A program made the position numbers and the translations under genes. Positions 1 through 12,400 of a DNA stretch of 64,000 nt are shown here, in pieces. Origin of the DNA: Oasisia sp. SBJ-2009 (Eukaryota > Annelida > Polychaeta > Sabellida > Siboglinidae); the NCBI GenBank assembly GCA_964017155.1, contig OZ024862.1, positions 35,551,190-35,615,189 on the forward strand, written 5' to 3'. Within the stretch, counting starts at the first letter, position 1, and each line of letters starts with the position of its first letter. The notes under the pieces are model-generated. The model searched no databases and was not told the DNA's origin. It was given only the letters and a program-made list of their open reading frames with translations.

Positions 1-61
1 GCAAGTGTGGTGAAGGTTCCAGCCTGTGTCTTCAGAGTGGTCAAGCATGCTGTTGTTGTAG

Positions 62-3000
62 CCACCTCTGCCACTGGTCAGTGTAGTGGACAAGAACCAG
101 AAACTGAAGAAAGTGAAAGTGGCCGTGAAGCCGAGTAAGGTGAACGTCATGGCTGAGACAACTCGCCTCAACAGCGCCCCGGTGAGTGTCATGTCATAGA
201 CGTCACATGATAACGTCTAGGTGCGATGACGTCTGGGTGGGATGACGTCTGAGTGGGATGACGTCTGGGTGCGATGACATCTAGGTGCGAAGACGTCTGG
301 GTGCGATGACGTCTGGGTGCGATGACGTCTGGGCGGGATGACGTCTGGGCGGGATGACGTCTGGGCGGGATGACGTCTGGGCGGGATGACGTCTGGGTGG
401 GATGACCTCTGACAGTTGGCATTGCCACGGTTACTTTATTTACATGTAATTTTGTCACCATGTGTTTGAGAATTCTGAAGCAACAACGTGAACAAATTGG
501 TGGTTATGGAATTTATAAAAACGTTTATTGCAATACACTGTAGACAATGCTAATTCATGTATCACTGTGTCAATATAACACGTGTTTCTCGTCAGACGGA
601 GTTGCCAGAAGGACTCAACATGAACCGACTGCTGGCCATCCTGCACGAGTACGGCGAGTACCCCGCCAAGTACAGGCGAGTACTCTCCTCAAATGTATAG
701 AAAAATCTAATACTAAACACATTTGAGTAAATGTTACATGACCAAGGCATGACTGATTAGTCTATTCTGGGTTATGTTATTCCATGGCGGAAACAATCCT
801 TAAGAAACTAGCGCAATTTTGTCTTGATTCACACTCCTCAATGAGCTTCAGCGACAAGCGATTTATTGTGGAAAAACTGGTCATAGTGCGTCGGCAAGTG
901 TAAAGGAAGCATATTTTTGGGTGTAATCTTGGCAACAGGTTTTAAAATCATCTAAATAGTATATAGAACTTAAAAACCATTGTTGCCATATTTTCTATTT
1001 GGTCCCATTGTGATTTATCGGCCATTTTTAAAATGGCTGCCAATTTTATTTCGCCGTACGTTAATAACTGTTTCATCTAGAGAAATAATTGAGCTATGTG
1101 GATATATGTTCTATTGGACAAGGATTTCAAATAAACCATTATAAGTTATTAACGTACTTCAAAATAAAATTTAGCTTTTAAAATGGCCGCTAAATCACTA
1201 TGGGACCAAATAGAAAAAATGGCAACAAGGGTTTTTAAGTTCTATATGCTATTTATATGATTTTAAAACCTGTTGCCAAGATTATATCCAAAAATATGAC
1301 AAAATTGAATTTTTTTACATTTACCGATGGACTATCACGTGCGAGGTCCAACCAGACATATCACAGCTCATCCTTTGTCTCTCCTACATCTTCTGTACTC
1401 ACTCAGCCTCCCTGGGCCGGTGTAGAACTGAGTTTGTGTCCTCCTAGAATGTTCATCTGGCGGTCCATCCTGCGACTGCCCGAGAACCACTCAGCCTACG
1501 GGGCGCTGGTGGACAAGGGTACGCACCCTCGCTACGAGAAACTGCACGAGAAGTTTCCCATCAAGAGCCGCAAACTGCTGAGGGTGTTGCAGAGGTGAGT
1601 GTTACTGGGGTAAGATAGTAAACAAGTGATGTGCTACACAGGTAATATTACACAGGTAAGATGTTATTAAGGTAAAATAGTAAACAGGTAATATTACATA
1701 GGTAAGATGTTACTGGGGTAAAATAGTACACGAGAAATGTATTACACAGGTAATATTACATAGGTAAGATGTTATTGGGGTAAAATAGTACACAAGTAAT
1801 GCATTACACAGGCAATATTTCATAGGTAAGATGTTACTGGGGTAAAATTGGCAAATTTTGGCTGGATAAAGCAATAGGACACTCCAATAGAGACAAACAT
1901 GTTAGTAGTGATTAATGATCTTCCCTTGTCACTGATCCCTTGTCTGCTCCTAACAGGGTGTTGTCATCCCTGGCTCACTGGGCCCCCATATTTGGGGAGA
2001 CGGACTATCTGCCCATGATTGCCTTCCCCTTTGTGAAACTCTTCCAGAACAACCAACTCATCTGCTTCGAGGTGATCGCAGCCATACTAGGTAAGTGATC
2101 ATAACTAAATTAGGTAAGTGATCACAACAGTACTAGGTAAGTGATTGCAACCATACTAGGTAAGGTAAGTGATCACAACCATTCTAGGTAAGCGATCACA
2201 GTCACACTAAGCAAGTAAACACAATCATATTAGATAGTTGTTGCAACCATATCAGAGAGATGATTATAAGCTTACTAGACAAGTTATCGAAACTATGTTA
2301 CAAGTGATTGTAACATGTAAACTAATTATGTGTCAAATATGAAAGAGCAGAGCTGCAGTGTGTGAAGAAGTAACCAGTGTCAGCTCTAATTTAATACATC
2401 TTTTCTGCAGTGAATTGGTGTCAGCACTGGTTTATGTACTTCTCTTTGAAAGATCTAGTGTCAGCAGTGGTTTGAGTACTTCTGTTTGCAATGAACTGGT
2501 GTCAGCACTGGTTTGAGTACTTCTGTTTGCACTGAATTGGTGTCAGCACTGGTTTGAGTACTTCTGTTTGCAGTGAACTGGTGTCAGCACTGGTTTGAGT
2601 ACTTCTGTTTGCAATGAACTGGTGTCAGCACTGGTTTGAGTACTTCTGTTTGCAGTGAACTGGTGTCAGCACTGGTTTGAGTACTTCCCCAACCCACCCA
2701 TCAACATGTTGAGTGTCATAGAGAATGTGTTGGCCTACCACGACAAGGAGCTGCTGCAGCACTTTGTGGCCAACGGCGTCACGTCACAGGTACCTGACTG
2801 TGCATTGTTGTCATAGTCTTCGTTACATCCCATGTGTCACCAGACAGTTGTCTTATCATGGCCCGTGTGTAGGTGTTAGGTATAGGTAAGATGCGATAAA
2901 AAAATTTAAATGTCTTTTATCTATAAAAATGTACATGAAATACATTGGTTTTTACACCTATGCATTTCTTCCATCTGGTAGTAATGCCATTGTCGATCTA

Positions 3001-6000
3001 GTGATAATCCTGTCAAAAGCACATTTTGTAAAAATAATTAAAGCTAATCCTAAGTCTTCTTCCAAATCAGAGCAACCATCGCCAGCGAACCCTAGCCCTA
3101 GTTTGTGGGAGTATACATGGCCACTGTTTGTAGCATTGCTACATGTGTGTATACTTTGTAGGTGTACGCGTGGCCACTGCTGGAGACCCTGTTCTCGGAG
3201 GTGTTGACGCGGGACGAGTGGCTGAGACTGATGGACAACCTGTTCAGTAATCACCCGGCCATGCTGCTCATGGTCACTGTCGCCTACTGCATCGCCAGCC
3301 GCCGCCCTCTCATTCACTGCTGCGAGTTTGACGACTTCAAGGTACGTCTTGTCATATTATCATTAACACATATCAGTGGCACACGTCGTATCGTGGCGGT
3401 GATGGACAATGGTGACGTCAACGTCAAATACACACACCCGCACGCACGCCCGCACGCACGCACACACACACAGTCACACACACACTCATGCATGCACAGA
3501 CACACACACGCACACACACACACACACACACGCACACACACACTCATGCACACACAGACACACACACGTGAGCCAACACCCGGTATGAGGGGTATGTCAT
3601 GTTATAACACAAACATCATCACATGCCTAAAGATTATCTAATCATATGCCTACCTAGTATATGCCGTAACAATTAACACACAGCAGGAAACACATTTTAA
3701 ATGACCTATGTGTCTGTAAGCAGAGTCATAGTGACGGACAGGGCAGGGATGGTATATTTGGGGTAAAAGAACCGCGGAGGAGGACAAGCACCTAGCAGTG
3801 ACCACTCTCAGTGACCACTCTCAGTGACCACACTCAGTGACCACTCTCAGTGACCACTCTCAATGAGAGCATTGAAAGATCAGCTTGGTGATAATCTTCT
3901 ATCAAAGACTGTCTAGTTCAATGACACCTTAGCAGACCGTAACATTGTAACCACAATATAACCAAACACGTCAGTTAATAATAATATATATTTAATATTT
4001 AATATAGCACCACATCCAATTTCATATTGTTCGTGGCACTTTACTAGAATCCTAAAATACAAATACACACCAGAAGAAAAACACATAAATATACTAGTAA
4101 CATATATAAACAATTATATAAAAATATATGTCAATATAATCACACAAATTATTGGAGGTGAATAAATGTATATATGTATAATAAATATATAAATAGGTTA
4201 AATAATATATCGATAAAAGTACACAAACATGAAACTAAGCCGCGAAAACAGTCAGAAAGAAATGTGTCTTTAGGCGTGCCTTGAAGGTGGCTAAACAGGC
4301 AGACGTCTTAATGTTGTTAAGTTAATAAAACCCTGTAGAGTGCTGGAAACAAAAAAGAGGTTAATGAACTCCTATTACTGTTAACTCAGACATTGTTGTG
4401 CCTGGCATATATTGTCATAAACCTTTGTTTCAGTATTTCTTCCACCATCGCAACTCAGTCGACATACGCCAGGTGTTGAAGGAGACGTACCACTTGATTG
4501 ACACGACCCCTGACGAACTCAACCCCCTCACCTTCCTGGACCCCTTCGAGCCCCTCACCCACGAGCAGTACCCCGTCTTCAACAAGTACCCCAAGTTCAT
4601 TGTTGATTACCAGGTGAGTCTGTTGTTTCAGGTGTTGGTGATTACAGGTGGTAAAGTAATGTACGTGAGGCAAAGTTAACTGTTTCCCATAAATGCAGGT
4701 CTGCAATCAGTGTCTTGTGTAGCAAGACCACTGATCTACATACATGGATATGAAGCAGAATACTAAAAGGTTTATTTGACGTGAAGTATGCCCACCATAT
4801 TGCTACCCCTAGTGTTACGTGCAATAACTACTATGCCACCATATTATTTCAACCGTGTAAAAAGTAAAGGTAAGTTTTTATATAGCGCAGTACCCAGTCC
4901 TCAGGATTGCTCAAAGCGCTTTACACTTTACTTCCCTGACAGACCTGTTCACTCAGACACCGTATCGGAAACATCCAGCCATATGCTACAATTAATGCGT
5001 GAAGACTGCTCGTACACATATCCACCAGTATCTATAGCCATGTTACGCATAGTATCCACATTCATCCGTGTTTTCTCCAGTGTCTAACAAAACTAAGATT
5101 TGAATTGTCGTCACATGTGATGTAGCTATTCACATTCCAAATGTAATATGTAATCCCTGCATGTAAATAGTCCTCACCTCTGTTATTCTGAATTAAAAAG
5201 CACTTGAAATTGAATTAAAAGGAATTGTAAGAAAAGGAATTGACCGTGTCATGTGACATGGGGTCATGTGATGTCATGTGACATGTGTTGTAGATCCAGG
5301 AGCGAGAGCGGATCAGGCAGGAGGAGCAGGAGTATCTGCAGCAGCGGTCAGTCACTGTCCAGTCGTCCTTTCAACAGACATCCTTATTCTGTCAACATTC
5401 CGCCAGTAACAACCGACTGATCGTGAATCTTCGGTCCTAATTTTGTGTTGTGGCTTAGGTCGTGAAACCAACGCTTGAGTTCTCAGAGTCAGTGCTTCTT
5501 GTTGAATCATCGTCTTGCAGGTTTTGATTTTAAAATGAATTTCCACGTTGATTCTTAGGTGCACCATATTCATGACTGTTGAAGGCACCACCTTTAACCC
5601 TCCCGTCTTTAGTGCACCCTATGTCTTGAGTGTCAACTGTCTCTTTAGTGCACTGTGTCTCTTTAGTGCACTGTGTCTCTTTATTGCACCGTGTCTCTTT
5701 AGCGCACTGTGTCTTTATAGTGCACCGTGTGTCTCTAGTGCTCTGTGTCTCTTTAGTGCACAGTGTGTCTCTTTAGTGCTCTGTGTCTCTTTAGTGCACT
5801 GTGTCTCTTTAGTGCACCGTGTCTCTTTAGTGCACCAATTTACCCCTTACAGACATTGTATATGCTAACATTCCTAGCATTGTAGTACTGCAGTTGATTT
5901 TGCTTGTTTGTCCTGTGTTTATTGTTGAGAATGTCCTGAGTAACCCGTCATTCCCCCACTCGCTGTGTAGGACGGTGGCGCTGGAGTTTGAGAAGGAGAC

Positions 6001-9000
6001 ATTACAGCGACAGACGCAGGAGGAGGCGTGGTACCGACAGCAACAGCTCCTGCTGGCCGCAGAGGAGAAACGACGCCAACTGATCGTGGTCGAGGAGGAG
6101 AAACTGGCCAACCAACGCACCAGGTACTGGGGCAGACTTGAATTGTAATGTTCATGGACCCAAGACAAGGTTTTTAATGTCACTGTTAATGTGAAGCGTT
6201 TTGATTGGGTTTTGGTTACTTAAAAAGCACTATATTAAGAAATGCGAGTGCGGTGAACGATTGAAATGTTTTGTGACGCTTGTTCCGTGCACAGACTGAG
6301 TGCGATGAACCGTGAAATGTTTTGTGACACTTGTTACGTGCACAGACTGAGTGCGATGAACCGTGAAATGTTTTGTGATGTTTGTTACATGCACAGACTG
6401 AGTGCGATGAACCGTGAAATGTTTTGATACGCTTGCTACGTGCACAGACTGAGTGCGATGAACCATGAAATGTTTTGTGATGCTTGTTACGTGCACAGAC
6501 TGAGTGCGATGAACCGTGATATGTTTTGTGATGCTTCTTACATGTAAAGACTGAGTGTGATGAACCGTGAAATGTTTTGTTACGCTTGTTACATGCACAG
6601 ACTGAGTGCGATGAACCATAAAATGTTTTGTAACGCTTGTTACATGCACAGACTGAGTGCGATGAACCATAAAATGTTTTGTAACGCTTGTTACATGCAC
6701 AGACTGAGTGCAGTGAAATGTGTTGTGACACTTGTTACGTGCACAGACTGAGTGCGATGAACCGTGAACTGAAGCTGAAGGAGATGCAGCTCCTGGACAG
6801 CACGAGGCGCAAGTTCATCAGCTACCAGCAGCAGCAGAAGGAGGCGGAGCTGGCACGACTCGACGACGACCTCCGTCACAAGGTACACAGGCTCTCTTGA
6901 TGGCTGCGGAATGCAGGGTCCATACAGGGCCCTGAAAGACTTGAGAAACCTTGAATGTGATTGGACCAAATTCAAGGCCTTGAAATCCTTGAATTTTACA
7001 AAGTAGTCTTGAAGTCTTGAATTTAATTGTGGTCAATAAAATATTGTTTTGACTCAATTGTTGTGATAAATAACAGCCGGAAAAGGAAAAGCCTATGTAC
7101 AAAAATAACTCGTGCACATTGGGCAATTGGCATTTCATTGTGGTCAGCACCATTTGTTTCTTAGTTGAGTAAAAAAATTCCTGTTAACTCAATTTACTGC
7201 ACTTAAAAGTACATATGTTGTTACAAGTCTTGAATTTCTTTTTGAAATAGCCTTGAAAAGTCTTGAATAGCTTCGGATTTCAAATGTCCTGATGTGTACG
7301 GACCCTAGAGGAATGGCTATGATCAATAAAAAGTACCAAATAAAAATCTTTTGACACATGGATCAGTTCAGTACACTAATTGCTATCATTACTGTCATAT
7401 AAAAAAGGAATCATGGATATATTTACATTAATACCTTCGAAGTTGACAGTGAATGTCAACAATAATATCATTTATAATTGACCAATCAGGTGTGAGTGAT
7501 GTTTTCTGCAGGTGAAACTGCGCGACTCGGAGACGAAGGCAGCCGTGAATGAGGCCGAGATCAAGAATATGGAACTGCATCTGCAGAACAAGATGTTTGA
7601 GCAGGTCAGTCCAGCAGCTTATAGGGATACTCCAATCAGTGAGAGATTCACACCATTTACTTACATCTGTATAATATATTGGTTGTGCATAGTACTTGTG
7701 CACAAAGATCGTTAATAAACAATTAATTATGGTATAATTGTATCAGAAACACTCCAAGTTGGATTCAGGCCGCTGCCATCTTGAGAGTTATGCGCCAGTG
7801 ACGTAAACTGCCTACGTCACTGGCGCATGCACGTTCGAACATCCTATGTCTGTCCAATGGTATTAATGTATTCAGTACGTCGCGGATTGCTTACGTCACA
7901 ATCACAATTATTAGCGAAGATTCCGCCAATCCTTGCCTTTTTAAACAATGCGCCAGTGACATAAACGATTTGGCTTACGTAACTGAAGTCTCAAATCTGA
8001 ATCTAAGATAGCATGTTTTTGATACCATTAAACTGTACCTTATTGTTTATTAATGATCTTTGTGCAAGTTACTAGGCACAACCAATATAGTATACATATG
8101 TAAGTTAATACTGTGAACCTCTCACTGACTGGATGGAGTATCCCTTTAAGTCCAGACTTAACTCAAAGCAAGTTGTACTCAGTCTAACCTTCAGTTTGAG
8201 AGGCATAAATTGCTCTTGTCGCTTAACTTCTCATGCCATTTTGTTTGCTGTGTTGGTCTATTTCTCTTCGGAAGTGTACATGGAAAGCATAACAGTCTTG
8301 TTGAACCTGTTTGATTGACTGTGTTTGAATACTGTGGGGGGCAGCATTGGATAAACGTTAACAAAATGTCACTCAGATACTCAGATTCCCAGCTTGGCTA
8401 CATGTTAGACATGTCACTATAGATATGTTTATTTGTCACTGATTAGATGCGTGTCATTGTGGAAAATATGTGTGTTAGTGACTAGGTATGTGACATACTG
8501 AGATGATGTCACTTTAGAGGCATGTGTCACTATGGAGGTGTGTCACTATAGAAGTGTGTATTACTATAGAAGTATGTGTCACTGTGGAGGTGTGTGTCAC
8601 TATAGAAGTGTGTATCACTGTGGAGGTGTGTGTCACTATAGAAGTGTGTGTCACTAGAAGTGTGTGTCACTGTGGAGGTGTGTGTCACTGTGGAGGTGTG
8701 TGTCACCATAGAAGGGTGTGTCACTGTGGAGGTGTGTGTCACTATAGATGTGTGTGTCACTATAGAGGTGTGTGTCACTAGAAGTGTGTGTCACTGTGGA
8801 GGTGTGTGTCACTAGAAGTGTGTGCCACTGTGGCGGTGTGCGTCACTAGAAGTGTGTGTCACTATAGAAGTGTGTGTCACTATAGAAGTGTGTGTCACTG
8901 TGGAGGTGTGTGTCACTAGAAGTGTGTGTCACTACAGAAGTGTGTGTCACTAGAAGTGTGTGTCACTATAGAAGTGTGTGTCACTAGAAGTGTGTGTCAC

Positions 9001-9433
9001 TGTGGAGGTGTGTGTCATTATAGAAGTGTGTGTCACTAGAAGTGTGTCACTGTGGAGGTGTGTGTCACTAGAAGTGTGTGTCACTATAGAAGTGTGTGTC
9101 ACTAGAAGTGTGTGTCACTGTGGAGGTGTGTGTCACTGTAGAAGTGTGTGTCACTATAGAAGTGTGTCACTGTGGATGTGTGTCACTATGGAGCTGTGTG
9201 TCACTATGGAGCCCCTGTGTCACCAGACTTGTGACATTGCAGGAACTCCACCGAGACTACGTCACAAGAAGTCACCAGCAGAAGGCAGACTACAGCGACT
9301 ATTTGCGCCGCGTCGATTTAGAGGGCAGCACATACACCATGCCCGCCAGAGAGACTGAGAAGGCATTCAAGGAGGTAAGACATGGTTCAAAGCCATTCTC
9401 ATTGAAACTTGTATATATATATATGTATATGTG

Positions 9434-9498
<65 letters not shown>

Positions 9499-12400
9499 GT
9501 GTATATATATATATGTATATATATATGTATATATACATGTACATATATATATATCCACACACACACATATATATATATATATAATATATATATATATCGT
9601 ATGTCCAATGAGGCTTTATAATATTACTTGACGATTCATGCATATCATCAAGATGAGTGTGAGGAGGTCTTTTAAAACAGTGTTTAGTTAATTGTGGATA
9701 TTTGTGTAACGTTGCTTTGTGTTGTGACACTAGTACAGATCAAATTTACTTGAGATAATTTATTTTAATTTTATGGAATGTACATGGCATGCTGAAAATG
9801 GCCAATAAAGCTTTATTGTTATTATTATTACTTTATTGCTATTATTATAAAGTGAGTAACAGACACTGGTACCTGTTGATGTTTGTCCTTGGTTTGTCAA
9901 CATGCGTGTCCTTACTTCGTTGCTCTGTGCTCGGTGTTGCCAGCTGGAGGGTCGACTGGCCCACAGTCAGCAGGAGAGTCTACAGTCTCGCAGTCGGGCC
10001 GAGGTTGAGAAACAACTCAGACTGGACCAGTTGGAACAACAGACAAAGACGGCCAAGGTCTGCGCTCATTTATCTGTATATATATTATATGTATATATTT
10101 ATATTTTATAATTTCATATACTTTTACAATAATAATAAACTTTTTTATTCACGATGACTTTATAAAATGTACATTTTATCTCCCCAAGGGTCATGATTGT
10201 ATGTATAAGCCTCTAAACGAGCTGGTCCCGGAGATACGGCACTTAATAAATGCTGGTTATAATAATAATAAATTATAATACTGGGTGCGTATAAAAAAGA
10301 TAATATTTGACATAATCTGCCAGAGCAAAGTAGGTGTAAAGTCGCAGAATTCCAAAAGTGAGTTTTGGATTCCCTTGGTCACGAGGTTTAAAAATGATAC
10401 CTCATCACCTGTATGTGTTCTGTCCCTCCTGTCATCACCCGTGTGTTCTGTCCCTCCTGTCATCACCCGTGTGTTCTGTCCCTCCTGTCATCACCCGTGT
10501 GTTCTGTCCCTCCTGTCATCACCCGTGTGTTCTGTCTCTCCCGTCATCACCCGTGTGTTCTGTCCCTCCCGTCATCACCCTTGTGTTCTGTCCCTCCCGT
10601 CATCACCCGTGTGTTCTATCCCTCCTGTCATCACCCGTGTGTTCTGTCCCTCCCGTCATCACCCGTGTGTTCTGTCCCTCCCGTCATCACCCTTGTGTTC
10701 TGTCCCTCCCGTCATCACCCGTGTGTTCTGTCCCTCCCGTCATCACCCTTGTGTTCTGTCCCTCCCGTCATCACCCGTGTGTTCTGTCCGTCCTGTCATC
10801 ACCCGTGTGTTCTGTCCCTCCCGTCATCACCCGTGTGTTCTGTCCCTCCTGTCATCACCCGTGTGTTCTGTCCCTCCTGTCATCACCCGTGTGTTCTGTC
10901 CTTCCTGTCATCACCCGTGTGTTCTGTCCCTCCTGTCATCACCCGTGTGTTCTGTCCCTCCCGTCATCACCCGTGTGTTCTGTCCCTCCTGTCATCACCC
11001 GTGTGTTCTGTCCCTCCTGTCATCACCCGTGTGTTCTGTCCCTCCTGTCATCACCCGTGTGTTCTGTCCCTCCTGTCACCATCGTATTCTGCTACAGCTA
11101 GAATATCTTCACGACGAGAACCGGAAGTTGGAAGAGACTATTGAGGAGCTGATGGGCACTCTAGCCAAGTACCAGGTGAGTTCTCACTGACGTCAAACTG
11201 ACCAGTAGCAGATGACCACTTGACCACTATGGAACTGTCCGGCCTCCAAAAGACATGTCCCAGTAGTTCGGAATCATCTCTAGTTGGTTGTTTTTATGGT
11301 TGCTTAGAAACCATGCAACCAAATCCTTGGCTCTATGGTTTTCCCAGAGGACAGTATGTACACAGTCACAGGGACTGGTTTCACAAAGTATTTGTACTGG
11401 ACATTTTGTGAAGATTACTTACTTTGACCAGTTGACCAAAAAGCTATGCATGTTTTCTACCGTTTATCTGAGGTACACAGACCTCCGACAAATCTGGTTG
11501 ACATAACTTGCTCGAATCACGACTCCAAGTTCCTGATCCATTGGAAGAATGATAAATAGTTCACAGAAAGGCTAGTCGACCCAAGTTCAGTTCAGGCAAT
11601 GACATTGACTGGCAAATAATTCATACATCTGTTGTAATGTGATACTGAACACTGTACGTACATATATTTATATTAGGTTAATAATAGATAGGTGGTTTAT
11701 GTGTATCCTTTTGCAGCAGAATTGACGAGGATAAAAACACTTCTTATATATTAAAATGGCACATTTGTTATATAAAAATGGCACATTTGTTATATAAAAA
11801 TGGCACATTTGTGACCATGAAACTGTAAATGTTTTGATTTTGAAAATGAATAAGTGTTGTCACAAAAACATCGCTGTATGCATGTGTAATAAAGATTGGC
11901 TACGGTCATTTCACTGTTTGCTGTTTGAAAATTAAAATGGAGCAAGTAAAACCATTAAACAGATGTACCTTGTCTGCCACTGTCTGACCACTCTCACTCA
12001 CTCACTCACTCACTCACTCACTCACTCACTCACTCACTCACTCACTCACTCACTCACTCACTCACTCACTCACTCACTCACTCACTCATTCACCCACTCA
12101 CCCACTCACACACACACTCACTCACTCACTCACTCACTCACTCACCCACCCACACACTCACTCACTCACACACTCACTCACCCACTCACACACTCACTCA
12201 CACACTCACTCACTCACTCACCCACCCACCCACCCACTCACCCACCCACCCACTCACTCACACACTCACTCACTCACTCACTCACTTAGATGCCTGAAGA
12301 AAAACGGGTTGATTTGAACGACTATTATCTGGATCCTTTTGTTGTCAGCCTGGAGCCACAGCCGAGTCTGTTGGATCTGCCGGTCCGGATCAGTCCCACA

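Noticed and set aside
2929..3207. 92-residue ORF ahead of the YAWPLLET exon
   Set aside because: It runs through the acceptor at 3161 in a different frame from the exon. The exon phase supports splicing instead.
6216..6731. 171-residue minus-strand repeat ORF
   Set aside because: Antisense of the 51-bp junction repeat, open because the unit is a multiple of three.
10285..11190. Three overlapping 240-300-residue plus-strand frames rich in Cys/Val/Pro
   Set aside because: All three frames are open because a 28-bp unit without stops is repeated. The only real coding part is the exon 11098-11175.
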